From the NCBI GenBank assembly GCA_937928595.1, contig CALGJV010000003.1:124001-188000 (forward strand): a stretch of 64,000 nucleotides of DNA. The letters run 5' to 3'. The notes beneath the pieces are model-generated. The model worked only from the letters and a program-made list of their open reading frames with translations, was not told where the DNA came from and made no database searches. A program made the translations under genes and the position numbers. This document shows, piece after piece, positions 42,879-51,936 of this stretch. Each line of letters begins with the position of its first letter. Positions within the stretch are counted from its first letter, which is position 1. The stretch comes from an uncultured Phycisphaerae bacterium. GTDB lineage: Bacteria > Planctomycetota > Phycisphaerae > UBA1845 > Fen-1342.

Positions 42879-45518
42879 ATGAGCTCATCCGCTGAGCGCG
42901 ACCCGCGCCCGCCCGCTCCTGTGACGCCGGCCGCGACCCCCGGCGCGGCCCTGTTCATCGTCGGGCTCGCGTTGCTGGCCGCGACGTTCTTCCTGCTCAG
43001 CCCGCCGCCCGGCGCGACGTACCCCGGAGCAGTTCCCTGGCGTCCGCTGTCGCTCCTGCGCGAGCTGACCACGCTGCTTTCGCTGCACGGCCTCGCGGCG
43101 TCCGTCCGCGGGGTCGAGATCAAGGAACTGGCGCTGCACCTGGCCGCCGCCGTGGGCCTCGCCTTGGCCGGCTGGTACGCCGGGTGCGGCGGCGCGGCCC
43201 GACGGACGCGCGCCGGGCTGCTGGCCTCGATCGCGCAGCTCTGCCTCGGCGGCTGGGTCCTGCTGTCGCTGGCCAGCGCGGCCTGGAGCGGCCAGCCCGA
43301 CCTCGCCCGCGGGCAGGCGCTGCTGTACGCGCTCAGCTTTGCTTGGGCGGTGGCCGTGGCCGCCGTGCTGCCGGGGCCGCTGGTCAGACCGCTGCTGGTG
43401 GGATACGTGGGCATCGCGAGCGCCGGGGCGGCGCTCGGCATCTGGTACTTCTTCGAACGCAACCCCAATCACCGCCTGGGTTTCCCGATCGGAAATCCGA
43501 CCGTGCTGGCGGCGACGCTGCTGCCGGCGATCCTGTATTGCGGGACCGTGGTGGTTACGTCGCTGCGTTCCGCGGCGCGGCGACCCATCGCGCCGGTCTT
43601 GGCGACCGCGGCCCTGTTTCCGCTACTGGGCGCCCTCTACCTCACTCGGGGACGGGGCGCGATGATCGCGGGAGCGGCGGGGGTCGCGGTGATGGTCGTC
43701 CTGCGGGTCGGGCAGCGGCGGCGGTGGCTGGTCGGAATGCTGCTGGCCGTCGCGATCGTTGTGGGAGGCGCCGCGCTGTACTCGGTTTCCCGCCTCGACG
43801 TGACGATGGCGCGCGGGGCGTCCGCCCGCTTTCGGCTGTACACCTGGCAATACGCCGCCCAGCTCTGGCAATCGCGTCCGCTCGCCGGGCACGGTGCCGG
43901 GGCGTACCCGCGACTGGCCGGAGGGCTCGCGGCACGCGACCAGGTGCTGGACCCCGGGGCGTTCATGGCCGAGCTGGTCGAGCACGCCCACAACGAGCTC
44001 TTCGAGGTCCTCGCCGAGATCGGGCTGGTCGGCGGTGTCACGTTCGTGGCCGGCATCGTCGCAACCCTTGCGGCCGCGGCCGCCCTGCTTCGGCAGACGG
44101 CCGACCGTGTGGAGCGAACGCGCATCCTGGCGCTGACGGGCGGCGTGGCGGCCCTGCTGGCGGACAGTCTGATGGGTGTGACGCAGCGGCTGCCGGGCGG
44201 GCCGGCGGCGCTCTTCACCCTGCTCGGAGCGCTGTGGGCGGCCTGTCGGGCGGGTGCGGGCGACGCGCCCGTCCCCGCCGTGCCTCCGGCTTCGCGGCGC
44301 GGGCGCGTCGTTGCGGTGGCGGCGTGCGGTGTCGCGGCGGTGGCCGCGGCGTGGGTCGGCGTCGGCAACTGGCGCGGCGTAACGCGGGAGCTGGCGGCGT
44401 CGCAGGCGCTGGCGCGGGAGGATTACGCGCAGGCTCTGGCGCAGATTCGGGCGGCGGAGCCGGACTTGCTGGACCCGGTCAGCAAGTTGCAGGCCCGCGA
44501 CCTGGCGCTGCGTTGCCAGTACGCGCTGGCGTGGGCGGCGGTCGCGCCTCTGGTAACGGACGCGCCGGCCGCCGCACCGAGGGGGCGCGGGGAAGCCCTC
44601 GAGCGGTCGCAGGCGCTGTACGAGACGGCGATCGAGCTGCGGCGCACGGTGCCCGCGCTCCAGCGGACCGACGCGTACGCCGCGCGCGCGGCGGAATGGC
44701 TCGCAGCGCTCAGCGCCACGCAAGACGCGAACACCGCACGGCAGTGGACGGCGCGGGCTGAGCAGGCCTGGCGGCGCCAGCGGCTGCGCACGCCGTACGA
44801 CCCCGAAACGCTGCTGGCGCTGACGCGCTATCCGGGGTCGCTGCCCGACCACGTGCTCCTGCTGCGCGACGCGCTGCGCGTCGGCCGGCCGTCCGGGTTG
44901 TGGCGGGCCACGCTCGAGCAGTTGGCCCGCGTGCCGGGGTTCGACGCCGCCGTAGCCGAGTTCCTGACGGCGGCCGGTCCGATTACGCCGCAGACCGACC
45001 TCGACGCGCTGGTTGCGTCGATGGCCCCCGAGATGTACCGGCTGGCCGCCGCGACGCGGGCGCTGCGCGGGGCCTACGGCGAGGCGGTCGAGCTGGTGCA
45101 GCGGGCGGCGGAGCTGTACGCGCCGTTGCGGCCGCGGTTCCCGGAGCTCTACTCGACGGCGCTGGCCGAGCAGGCCACGTACACTCTGCGGGGCGACCCG
45201 GAGTCCGGGCGGGCGGCCGTGACCTTGCTGGAGGCGGCCATCGACGCACTGCCGCGCATTCAGACGCAGAAATACGACGAGTTGGCGCGCCCGTATCGGA
45301 TGGGGCTGGCGCTGGCGCAACTGGCGGCCGGCGACCCGGACGGCGCGACGGCGACGGTTCGGGCGGCGTTGGGCGCGGATGCCGAGGAGCCCGGAGCGGT
45401 GGCGGGCGTGCTGGGGGGGCTGCTGCGGGATGCGCGGTCATTGGGGCTGTCGCCGACGGCACTGGACCGCAGCGCCGCCGGGCTGCGCCGTGTACTTCCG
45501 GATTTCGCGGAACGGTGA
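42879..45518 (+). CDS. O-antigen ligase/polymerase-like membrane protein with C-terminal repeat region
   Basis: In 879 residues, about twelve membrane helices (25-480) resemble the Wzy/WaaL/PglL class, followed by about 380 residues of helical, TPR-like outside region. The Wzy_C core shows ASARFRLYTWQYAAQLWQS, GHGAGAY, and HAHNELFEVLAEIGLVGG near 355-390, the conserved loop of O-antigen ligases. The C-terminal region has pairs of helices (ALAREDYAQALAQIRAAEP, TARQWTARAEQAWRRQRL) as in TPR-tailed ligases. It would transfer or polymerise lipid-linked glycan on the periplasmic side of the membrane. It fits with the lipid A and surface glycan genes further on, but is not next to them. Confidence 0.75.
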   Translation: MSSSAERDPRPPAPVTPAATPGAALFIVGLALLAATFFLLSPPPGATYPGAVPWRPLSLLRELTTLLSLHGLAASVRGVEIKELALHLAAAVGLALAGWYAGCGGAARRTRAGLLASIAQLCLGGWVLLSLASAAWSGQPDLARGQALLYALSFAWAVAVAAVLPGPLVRPLLVGYVGIASAGAALGIWYFFERNPNHRLGFPIGNPTVLAATLLPAILYCGTVVVTSLRSAARRPIAPVLATAALFPLLGALYLTRGRGAMIAGAAGVAVMVVLRVGQRRRWLVGMLLAVAIVVGGAALYSVSRLDVTMARGASARFRLYTWQYAAQLWQSRPLAGHGAGAYPRLAGGLAARDQVLDPGAFMAELVEHAHNELFEVLAEIGLVGGVTFVAGIVATLAAAAALLRQTADRVERTRILALTGGVAALLADSLMGVTQRLPGGPAALFTLLGALWAACRAGAGDAPVPAVPPASRRGRVVAVAACGVAAVAAAWVGVGNWRGVTRELAASQALAREDYAQALAQIRAAEPDLLDPVSKLQARDLALRCQYALAWAAVAPLVTDAPAAAPRGRGEALERSQALYETAIELRRTVPALQRTDAYAARAAEWLAALSATQDANTARQWTARAEQAWRRQRLRTPYDPETLLALTRYPGSLPDHVLLLRDALRVGRPSGLWRATLEQLARVPGFDAAVAEFLTAAGPITPQTDLDALVASMAPEMYRLAAATRALRGAYGEAVELVQRAAELYAPLRPRFPELYSTALAEQATYTLRGDPESGRAAVTLLEAAIDALPRIQTQKYDELARPYRMGLALAQLAAGDPDGATATVRAALGADAEEPGAVAGVLGGLLRDARSLGLSPTALDRSAAGLRRVLPDFAER

Positions 45519-45585
45519 GTTCGAATCCCCGGCGCCGCGCGGCGGGATGGCCGGCGGCGAATCCTTCGGCGTGACAAGCGGCCGG

Positions 45586-46254
45586 CTACCGCGAGCAGCG
45601 GGGCGCCCCGAGAAGCCGCAACCAGTTCGGCCGCTCGACCACAGTGTTCTCGCCGAGACCGGGCACCGGCCGCGGCAGGCCGGGGCGGCGGCGGCCGCGG
45701 GACAGGTGATGAATCCGCGGCTCGGGATGGAACAGGCAGCGGGCCGACACGCGGGCGGGCGTGAACGTCAACTCGAAGACCGAGGCCATGGTGACTTCGA
45801 ACCGGTCGCCGCTGGACAGTTCGAGCGCCTCGGGCCGGCCGGGGCGCCACCATCCGACATGCGGCAGGTAGAGCGCCGCCCGCAGGATCGCGAGCAACGG
45901 CGAGGCGTGGCTGACGACCGCGGCGCACTCCTCGCGTGCGCGCAGCCAGCCGACCAGCCAGCGGGCCAACCGGGCGCCGACGGCGTGCAGCGTTTCGGAG
46001 CGGTGCCACTCGCGCAGATCGACCGCGACGCGCACGGGCCGGGCGGCGGCGGAGGCAATCAGCTCGGCCGTCATGCGGGTGCGGGACAGCGGCGAGCTGT
46101 AGACGGTCGCGACCGGGTAGCGGGCGACGACGGCCGCGGCCTGGCGGGCCTGGGCGCAGCCGATTGCCGACAAGGGCGGGCCGGGAATCTCGTCGCCCGC
46201 GGCGCGCACGCGGTAGTCGGGCAGACCGTGGCGAATCAGGAGCAGGCGGCGCAT
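45586..46254 (-). CDS. Histidine phosphatase superfamily protein (phosphoglycerate mutase-like)
   Basis: The 222-residue protein begins with the catalytic MRRLLLIRHGLPDYR; the His in RHG is phosphorylated during catalysis. Further motifs are LSAIGCAQARQAA, YSSPLSRTRMTAELIA, LREWHRSET and the second histidine in VVSHASPLLAILRA. This is the branch of small phosphatases close to alpha-ribazole-phosphate phosphatase, GpmB and SixA. Specificity cannot be read from the sequence. The C-terminal 50 residues are Arg/Pro-rich and without fold. It diverges from the thioredoxin-fold/TPR gene and has no operon partner. Confidence 0.85.
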   Translation of the reverse strand: MRRLLLIRHGLPDYRVRAAGDEIPGPPLSAIGCAQARQAAAVVARYPVATVYSSPLSRTRMTAELIASAAARPVRVAVDLREWHRSETLHAVGARLARWLVGWLRAREECAAVVSHASPLLAILRAALYLPHVGWWRPGRPEALELSSGDRFEVTMASVFELTFTPARVSARCLFHPEPRIHHLSRGRRRPGLPRPVPGLGENTVVERPNWLRLLGAPRCSR

Positions 46255-46348
46255 GCGGGCTCCGGAGGGCGGGCGGCGACCGCCCCGGTTTGTTGATAAA
46301 AAGATAGCGGCGGCGAGGACGTTCGGACATGCGGCGGCGGGCCGCGAA

Positions 46349-46377
46349 TTGGCACGCAAACCGGCCCGCAGTATCCT
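46349..46377 (+). promoter_or_regulatory. Sigma-70-like promoter of the thioredoxin-fold/TPR protein
   Basis: TTGGCA (46349-46354) and TATCCT (46372-46377) at exactly 17-nt spacing. Transcription would start near 46384, with a leader of about 47 nt containing an AGGAG ribosome binding site before the ATG at 46431. Confidence 0.5.
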
Positions 46378-46430
46378 CCATCCGTGTCGCCGGGCCCGAC
46401 CGGCGGGTGTCAGCAAGCAGGAGCGTGGTG

Positions 46431-47783
46431 ATGCGCGTCCGATGGTGGTCTCTGGCGGCGATCGTGGCGGCGGCCCTCGTGAGCGGTGCGGCGGCGCAGG
46501 ACGAGGAACCGCCGCGCGACCCGGACAAGAAGGATGCGGCCGAGGTGAAGGAGGCCAAACTCAACGAGAAGGCCCCCGAGATCAAGGCCGCGAGCTGGAT
46601 GAACGCGGAGGGGGAGGTCACGCTGGAGAAGTTCCGCCAGCGGATCGTGCTGCTGTTCTTCTTCCGCTCGGACGACAGCGCGTCGGTCGAGGCCTTCGCG
46701 GTGCTGAACCGGATCCACAAGGCCGAGGGCGGCCGGGTCATCATCATCGGCCTGACGTCGGAAAAGAAGGAGAAGGCCGAGAGCGTGCTCAAGGGCAAGG
46801 AAGTGCAGTGGATCGTCGGCTTCGAGACGAAGAGCGAGGAGATCTACAAGGTGCCCGCGCCGCCGCAGATCTACGTGATCGACACGGCCGGCGTGCTGCG
46901 CGGCCGGTATCACCCGGGCGACGCGCTGGAGGACAAGGTCGCGCTGCAGAAGGAGCGGACGCCGCCGCAGGGTTCGGACGCGGGCTCGCTGAAGAAGGTG
47001 CTGGACGAGGCCAAGGCGCTGGAGAAGAAGAACCAGGTCGGGCGGGCGTACCGGCTGGCCAAGCAGGTCAGCAAGGACGCGGAGAAGGACAGCCCGCTGG
47101 CGAAGGAGGCCGGCGAGGTCGTCAAGCGACTCGAGGAGGCCGCCAAGAAGCTGATCGAGGAGGCGCGCGAGGCGGGGAAGGCGAAGGACTATGAGAAGGC
47201 CTGCCGCATCCTGGGGGACTTGAGCGTCCATTTCGCGGGGACGGCGCTCCAGGCCGAGATCGAGACCGAGATCGGCCGGCTCATGGGTGACCGCGAGGTC
47301 AAGCCCAAGATGAAGAAGGCGCTCGACAACGCCAACGGCCAGATCGTGCTGGACCAGGCCGCGGAGCACGAGAGCTACAAGCGTTACCTCGTCGCGCTGC
47401 GGCTGTACCGCGAGGTGATGGAGAAGTACGCGGGCAGCGACGCGGCCAAGGCGGCCGAGCAGGCGGTGGACCGGATCACGAACGACCCGCAGGCGAAGGA
47501 GATCATCCGGAACCTGCGCGGCGAGGCGGAGGCGGAGCGCTGGCTGGACATCGCGGAGCGCTTCGCGAAGGTCGAGATGTACGCCAAGGCGCGCGAGTAC
47601 TATGAGCGGATCATCGCGCAGCATCCGAACTCGCGGGCGGCGTCGAGGGCCAAGGAACGGCTGCCGAAGCTGCCGGAGGAGAAGATCGAGGAAGCGCCGC
47701 CGGAGGAGCAGCCGCCGGAAGGCGCGCCCACGACGCGGCCGACCTCCCCGCCGACGCCCGAGCAGCCGCCCCGGAAGAAATGA
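46431..47783 (+). CDS. Exported thioredoxin-fold protein without CxxC, with helical repeat tail
   Basis: A 450-residue exported protein. Signal peptide RWWSLAAIVAAALVSGAAA is followed by a redoxin-like domain (about 40-165) with APEIKAASWMNAEGEVTLEKF. The usual active site CxxC is absent: RIVLLFFFRSDDSASVEAF replaces FWATWCxPC, so it cannot do thiol exchange there. The rest keeps PPQIYVIDTAGVLRGRYHPG. Residues 180-420 form Lys/Glu/Ala-rich helical repeats (EAREAGKAKDYEKACRILGD, AREYYERIIAQHPNSRAASRA) like TPRs. The tail is Pro/Glu/Thr-rich with GAPTTRPTSPP. It may act as a binding or scaffold protein in the periplasm. skp follows after 266 nt on the same strand. Confidence 0.65.
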   Translation: MRVRWWSLAAIVAAALVSGAAAQDEEPPRDPDKKDAAEVKEAKLNEKAPEIKAASWMNAEGEVTLEKFRQRIVLLFFFRSDDSASVEAFAVLNRIHKAEGGRVIIIGLTSEKKEKAESVLKGKEVQWIVGFETKSEEIYKVPAPPQIYVIDTAGVLRGRYHPGDALEDKVALQKERTPPQGSDAGSLKKVLDEAKALEKKNQVGRAYRLAKQVSKDAEKDSPLAKEAGEVVKRLEEAAKKLIEEAREAGKAKDYEKACRILGDLSVHFAGTALQAEIETEIGRLMGDREVKPKMKKALDNANGQIVLDQAAEHESYKRYLVALRLYREVMEKYAGSDAAKAAEQAVDRITNDPQAKEIIRNLRGEAEAERWLDIAERFAKVEMYAKAREYYERIIAQHPNSRAASRAKERLPKLPEEKIEEAPPEEQPPEGAPTTRPTSPPTPEQPPRKK

Positions 47784-47948
47784 CGCGTTGTCGCGGGGCG
47801 GCTCGGTTCGTTGGCCCGCGCGGCCTGCGGCGCGGTGCCGTTCCCGCGGGGCGACGCGCGCGACGAGGGGGGGCTCGCCACGGGCGTGCGGAATCGGTGC
47901 GGGGCCAAACTCCCTGCCGGACGGCGGGCTTCCAGGCCGGCTCGGCCC

Positions 47949-47976
47949 TTGTGGGCCGCGCGCCGGTCGCGACAAT
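47949..47976 (+). promoter_or_regulatory. Tentative promoter of the skp-lpxD-lpxC-lpxA run
   Basis: TTGTGG (47949-47954) and GACAAT (47971-47976) with a 16-nt spacer, 73 nt before the ATG at 48050. The hexamers are poor matches. The 266-nt stretch 47784-48049 shows nothing else that I can name. Confidence 0.3.
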
Positions 47977-48049
47977 GCGGCGGAGGGTTCGCGGCCGGCC
48001 CGGGCCGGATAACGCGAGCCGGCGCGCATTCGAGCGAAGGAGCGACAGC

Positions 48050-48682
48050 ATGCGTCAAACCTGGCTGACCGGCATCGTGATGAGCGGGCTCGTGGCGGCG
48101 GCCGCCTGGGCCTTGGCGGAGCGGAGCGGCGCGCAGGCGGCGAAGTCGACCGCGACCGGCCGCATCGCGTGCGTGAACGTGGTGGTGGTCTTCAACGGGT
48201 TTCAGCGGCAGAAGGACCTGACGGAGGAGATGAACCAGCTTCAGGCCCGGCTCCAGGAGGAGAACAAGCAGCGGCGGGACAAGATCGACGCGTTGCAGGC
48301 GGAGCTCGAGCGTCTGAATCCGGACGATCCGACCTACATGCAGCGCACGCGGGACATGCTGGCGCAGCAGATCGACTACAAGAATTGGGTGGACCTCCGG
48401 CAGGCAGACCTGACGCGCGAGGTCGGGCTCTGGTCGATCAAGATCTACCGCGAGATTCTGAAGGCGACGGAGGCTCTCGCGGAAAAGGAAGGCTATGACC
48501 TGGTCCTCTACAAGGGCGAGTTCGAGCCGACCTCGATGGACCCGGATACGGTGAAGGACCTCATCCGGGCGAACCACGTGTTGTACGCGCACAGTTCGAT
48601 CGACGTGACGCAGGCCGTGCTCGACAAGCTCAACAACGACTACCGGGCGCAGCCGCGGCCCAAGATGATGTACGTGCCCTGA
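48050..48682 (+). CDS. skp: Skp/OmpH-like periplasmic chaperone
   Basis: The 210-residue exported protein starts with a signal peptide (MRQTWLTGIVMSGLVAAAAWALA). It has the OmpH beginning GRIACVNVVVVFNGFQRQKDL, then a long charged helical region with coiled-coil tentacles (about 55-130; EEMNQLQARLQEENKQRRDK), and the closing YDLVLYKGEFEPTS segment. Skp holds unfolded outer-membrane proteins between Sec and BamA. It sits directly before lpxD (13 nt), the usual skp-lpxD order. AAGGAG lies 7 nt before the ATG. bamA, usual upstream neighbour, is not present. Confidence 0.85.
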   Translation: MRQTWLTGIVMSGLVAAAAWALAERSGAQAAKSTATGRIACVNVVVVFNGFQRQKDLTEEMNQLQARLQEENKQRRDKIDALQAELERLNPDDPTYMQRTRDMLAQQIDYKNWVDLRQADLTREVGLWSIKIYREILKATEALAEKEGYDLVLYKGEFEPTSMDPDTVKDLIRANHVLYAHSSIDVTQAVLDKLNNDYRAQPRPKMMYVP

Positions 48683-48695
48683 GGGAGCGGTTCGG

Positions 48696-49751
48696 ATGAG
48701 TGCCCGCCCCTCCATCACGGCCGGCGAGCTGGCGCGGCGGCTCGGGGGGACGCTCCGCGGGGATGCTGCGCGGGTGCTGCGCGGCGTCGCGCCCCTCGTG
48801 GACGCCGGGCCGGACGACGTGTCGTGGATCGCGCATCCCAAATATCTGGCCCGCTTGGCCCACTCGCGCGCGGGGCTGGTGATCGCGCCGCCCTCCGGGA
48901 TTGAGATCCCGCCGGGGCGGGACGTCGTGCATGTGCCCGACCCGGACGCGTCGCTGACGCTTGTTCTCGCGCTGTTGGCACCGCCCGCGATTCGCGTGCC
49001 GCCGGGTATTCATCCGACGGCGGTCGTCGCGCCCGATGCGGTCGTGGCGGGCGCCGCACTGGGGCCGCACGTGGTCGTGGGAGCGGGGGCGGTGGTGGAG
49101 GAGGGCGCCGAGCTGCACGCGGGGGTGTACGTCGGGCCGGGCTGTCGGATCGGACGCGGCTGCGTTCTCTGGCCCAACGTCGTCGTGCGCGAGGACACGG
49201 TGATCGGCGAACGGGTCGTGATCCACCCGAACGCGACGATCGGGGCGGACGGCTTTGGTTACCTGTACCGGGAGGGGGCGCACCTGAAGATCCCGCAGAT
49301 CGGGCGCGTGGTGATCGAGGACGATGTCGAGATCGGGGCGGGAACGTGCATCGACCGGGCCCGCAGCGGGGAGACGCGGATCGGGCGGGGGACTAAAATT
49401 GATAACCTGGTGCAGATCGGGCACAATGTGCAGGTCGGCGCGCACTGCATTCTGGTAAGCCAGGCGGGCGTGTCCGGCTCCTGTCGTCTGGGGCACCACG
49501 TGGTGCTGGGGGGGCAGGTGGGCGTGGCGGACCACGTGGAGCTGGGCGACGGCGCGCAGGTCGCGGCGCAGGGCGGCGTGGCCCAGGACATCCCGCCGGG
49601 TGTCGTGCACGGCGGCTCGCCGTCGGTCGAGGTGAGTGCGTGGCGCCGGCAGATGGTGAGCCTGCGACGGCTTCCAGATGTTCTGGAGCGGCTGCGGGCC
49701 CTGGAGCAGCGGATTCGGCAGCTTGAATCGACAACGCACGATCGCGCGTGA
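48696..49751 (+). CDS. lpxD: UDP-3-O-acylglucosamine N-acyltransferase (LpxD)
   Basis: LpxD adds the N-linked acyl chain in lipid A synthesis. The 351-residue product has an N-terminal uridine-binding domain (1-100; ITAGELARRLGGTL), a left-handed beta-helix of hexapeptide repeats (about 105-300), and a C-terminal helix (about 320-345). The catalytic His is in NLVQIGHNVQVG. Family loops NATIGADGFGYLY and AGTCIDRARSGETRIG are present. The C-terminal region overlaps the start of lpxC by 29 nt if lpxC uses the TTG. Confidence 0.95.
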   Translation: MSARPSITAGELARRLGGTLRGDAARVLRGVAPLVDAGPDDVSWIAHPKYLARLAHSRAGLVIAPPSGIEIPPGRDVVHVPDPDASLTLVLALLAPPAIRVPPGIHPTAVVAPDAVVAGAALGPHVVVGAGAVVEEGAELHAGVYVGPGCRIGRGCVLWPNVVVREDTVIGERVVIHPNATIGADGFGYLYREGAHLKIPQIGRVVIEDDVEIGAGTCIDRARSGETRIGRGTKIDNLVQIGHNVQVGAHCILVSQAGVSGSCRLGHHVVLGGQVGVADHVELGDGAQVAAQGGVAQDIPPGVVHGGSPSVEVSAWRRQMVSLRRLPDVLERLRALEQRIRQLESTTHDRA

Positions 49752-51033
49752 AACCGTCGTTTCCGGCCGCGGGCTGTTCACGGGATTGCCTGTGAACGTG
49801 TGCTTCAAGCCGGCGCCCGCGGGCACGGGGGTGCTGTTCGTGCGCACGGACCAGCCGGAACCGGTGCGGATCCCGGCGCTGCTGGAGAACCTGACCAAGC
49901 GGGCGCGGCGAACGTCGCTGCGGAACGGGACCGCGGCGATCGAGACGGTGGAGCATTGTCTGGCGGCGGTGCGGGGGTTGGGGCTCGACAACCTCGTCAT
50001 CGAACTGGACAACGCCGAGTTGCCCTCGGGCGACGGGAGTTCGATGCCGTTCGTGGCCGCGCTCCAGGAGGCGGGCATCCGGGAACTCGAGGCCGAGCGG
50101 GCCTACATGCGCGTTTCCGAACCGGTGCGTGTCAGCGACGGGGACGCCGAGCTCGTGGCGTGGCCCGTGGAGGGGGAGCGGCTCGAGATCATCTACGAAC
50201 TGGACTACGGGCCGCAGAGCCCGATCGGGCACCAGATCCACCGCTTCACGCTCGACACGGAGGGTTTCGTCCGCGAGATCGCGCCGTCGCGCACGTTCGT
50301 GACCGAGCAGGAGGCGGGGGCCCTGCGGGCGGCGGGGCTGGGAACGCACCTGACGTACGCGGACGTGCTGGTCATCGGGCGGGACGGCCCGATCGAGAAC
50401 GCGCTGCGCTACGCGGACGAATGCGTGCGGCACAAGATCCTCGACCTGGTGGGCGACCTGATGCTGGCCGGGCGCTTCGTCTGCGCCAAGATTTACGCCC
50501 GCAAGTCCGGTCACAATCTCAACCACGAGCTGGTGCGCAAGCTGAACGAGCAGCGGGTCCGGAAGGCCTTCGGCGACCGGCTGTCCGCCCGCACGGAGCT
50601 CTCGATCCAGCACGTGCAGCGGATGCTGCCGCACCGCTTCCCCATGCTGCTGATCGACCGGGTTGTGCAGGTCGAGGGCGACCGGCGCGCGGTCGGCATC
50701 AAGAACGTGACGATCAACGAGCCGTACTTCCAGGGGCACTACCCGCGGCAGCCGATCATGCCGGGCGTGCTGATCATCGAGGGGATGGCGCAGCTCAGCG
50801 GCATCCTGCTCTCGCAGAAGCTCGAGCACACCGGCAAGGTTGCCGTGCTGCTCAGCCTCGACAAGGTCAAGTTTCGCCGGCCGGTCGTCCCGGGCGACCA
50901 GTTGGTGCTGGAGGCTCGGACGATCCGCGTGAAAAGCCGCACGGGCGAGACGGCCTGTACGGCGAGCGTCGGCGGCGAGCTGGCGGCGGAGGCGGTCATC
51001 CGCTTCATGCTCGTGGACGCCGACCCCGCCTGA
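49723..51033 (+). CDS. lpxC-fabZ: Bifunctional LpxC deacetylase-FabZ dehydratase
   Basis: A fusion of 436 residues joins LpxC (about 1-290), the committed zinc deacetylase of lipid A synthesis, to FabZ (about 295-436), the 3-hydroxyacyl-ACP dehydratase. LpxC motifs are QRTIARETVVSGRGLFTG, the zinc His in TVEHCLAAVRGLGLDN, SGDGSSMPFV, RHKILDLVGDL and SGHNLNHEL. FabZ shows LPHRFPMLLIDRV with its catalytic His and PGVLIIEGMAQ with its catalytic Glu. The fusion is known in several phyla. The family start (QRTI) fits a TTG at 49723, inside lpxD; the only in-frame ATG is at 49678, further inside lpxD. lpxA starts 15 nt after the stop. Confidence 0.94.
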   Translation: MNRQRTIARETVVSGRGLFTGLPVNVCFKPAPAGTGVLFVRTDQPEPVRIPALLENLTKRARRTSLRNGTAAIETVEHCLAAVRGLGLDNLVIELDNAELPSGDGSSMPFVAALQEAGIRELEAERAYMRVSEPVRVSDGDAELVAWPVEGERLEIIYELDYGPQSPIGHQIHRFTLDTEGFVREIAPSRTFVTEQEAGALRAAGLGTHLTYADVLVIGRDGPIENALRYADECVRHKILDLVGDLMLAGRFVCAKIYARKSGHNLNHELVRKLNEQRVRKAFGDRLSARTELSIQHVQRMLPHRFPMLLIDRVVQVEGDRRAVGIKNVTINEPYFQGHYPRQPIMPGVLIIEGMAQLSGILLSQKLEHTGKVAVLLSLDKVKFRRPVVPGDQLVLEARTIRVKSRTGETACTASVGGELAAEAVIRFMLVDADPA

Positions 51034-51048
51034 CCTGAAGCGAACGAC

Positions 51049-51936
51049 ATGGCGCAGATCCACCCGATGGCGTTCGTCGATCCGCAGGCCGAGCTGGGCC
51101 GCGACGTGGAGGTCGGCGCGTTCTCGTACGTCGGCCCGGGCGTGCGGCTGGGCGACGGCTGCCGGCTCGGGCCGCACGTGACGTTGCTGGGCCCGGCCGT
51201 GTTCGGGCCGCGCAACGTCTTTTACTCCGGCTGCGTGTTGGGCGCCGCGCCGCAGGACCTCAAGTACAAGGGCGGCCCGACGCGCCTCGAGGTCGGCGCC
51301 GACAACGTTTTCCGCGAGGGCGTCACCATCCACCGCGGGACCGAAATCGACCGCCAGAGCGGCGGCGTCACCCGCATCGGCTCTCACAACCTCCTCATGG
51401 TCGGCGTGCATGTGGCCCACGATTCGGACCTGGCCGACCACATCATCGTGGCCAACGCCGTCCACATGGCCGGCCACGTGCGGGTGGAGGAGGCCGCCGT
51501 CATCAGCGGCGGCGTGCTGATGCACCACTTCGTGACCGTCGGTCGCTACGCCTACGTGGGCGGCGCGACGCGCGTCGTGCACGACGTGCCGCCGTACGTG
51601 AAGGTGCTGGGCTACGATCAGGAGGTGCGGGCCGTGAACACCGAGGGCCTGCGTCGCTGGCGCGTGCCGGAGGAGTCGATCCTCCGCCTGAAGCAGGCCG
51701 CGCGGCTCCTGTTCGTCCGCCGCAGCGCGCGGGCGCCACTCCGCACGCTCGACGCCCTCCGCGCCATCGAGGCCGACGGCCTCGCCCGGGACGAGCACGT
51801 CCAGTACCTCGTCCAGTTCCTCCGCCGCAAGCTCGAGTTCGGCGTGTACGGCCGCGTTCGCGAGCACTTCCGCTGCGACAGCGACGCCGACCGCGCCGCC
51901 TTCTATCAGAACACTCCGGAGAAGACCGCCCCGTGA
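51049..51936 (+). CDS. lpxA: UDP-N-acetylglucosamine acyltransferase (LpxA)
   Basis: LpxA starts lipid A assembly by adding a 3-hydroxyacyl chain to UDP-GlcNAc or its 3-amino analogue. The 295 residues begin IHPMAFVDPQAELGRDVEVG, then a beta-helix of hexapeptides (to about 190), with the PQDLKYKGGPTRL loop and the catalytic His in VHVAHDSDLA, then YVKVLGYDQEVRAVNTEGLRRW and a C-terminal helical region. It is about 30 residues longer than the usual 260, through an acidic helical tail. The downstream oxidoreductase starts inside the stop codon (GTGA). Confidence 0.95.
   Translation: MAQIHPMAFVDPQAELGRDVEVGAFSYVGPGVRLGDGCRLGPHVTLLGPAVFGPRNVFYSGCVLGAAPQDLKYKGGPTRLEVGADNVFREGVTIHRGTEIDRQSGGVTRIGSHNLLMVGVHVAHDSDLADHIIVANAVHMAGHVRVEEAAVISGGVLMHHFVTVGRYAYVGGATRVVHDVPPYVKVLGYDQEVRAVNTEGLRRWRVPEESILRLKQAARLLFVRRSARAPLRTLDALRAIEADGLARDEHVQYLVQFLRRKLEFGVYGRVREHFRCDSDADRAAFYQNTPEKTAP

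Noticed and set aside
45519-45530. GTTCGAATCCCC resembles a tRNA T-arm, possible tRNA or att site
   Set aside because: Flanking bases do not form the T-stem, no other tRNA arm is present, and the match begins right after the stop codon of the ligase-like gene.
47784-48049. Small gene or tRNA in the gap before skp
   Set aside because: The plus-strand frame there is low-complexity and no cloverleaf or ribosome binding site is visible.
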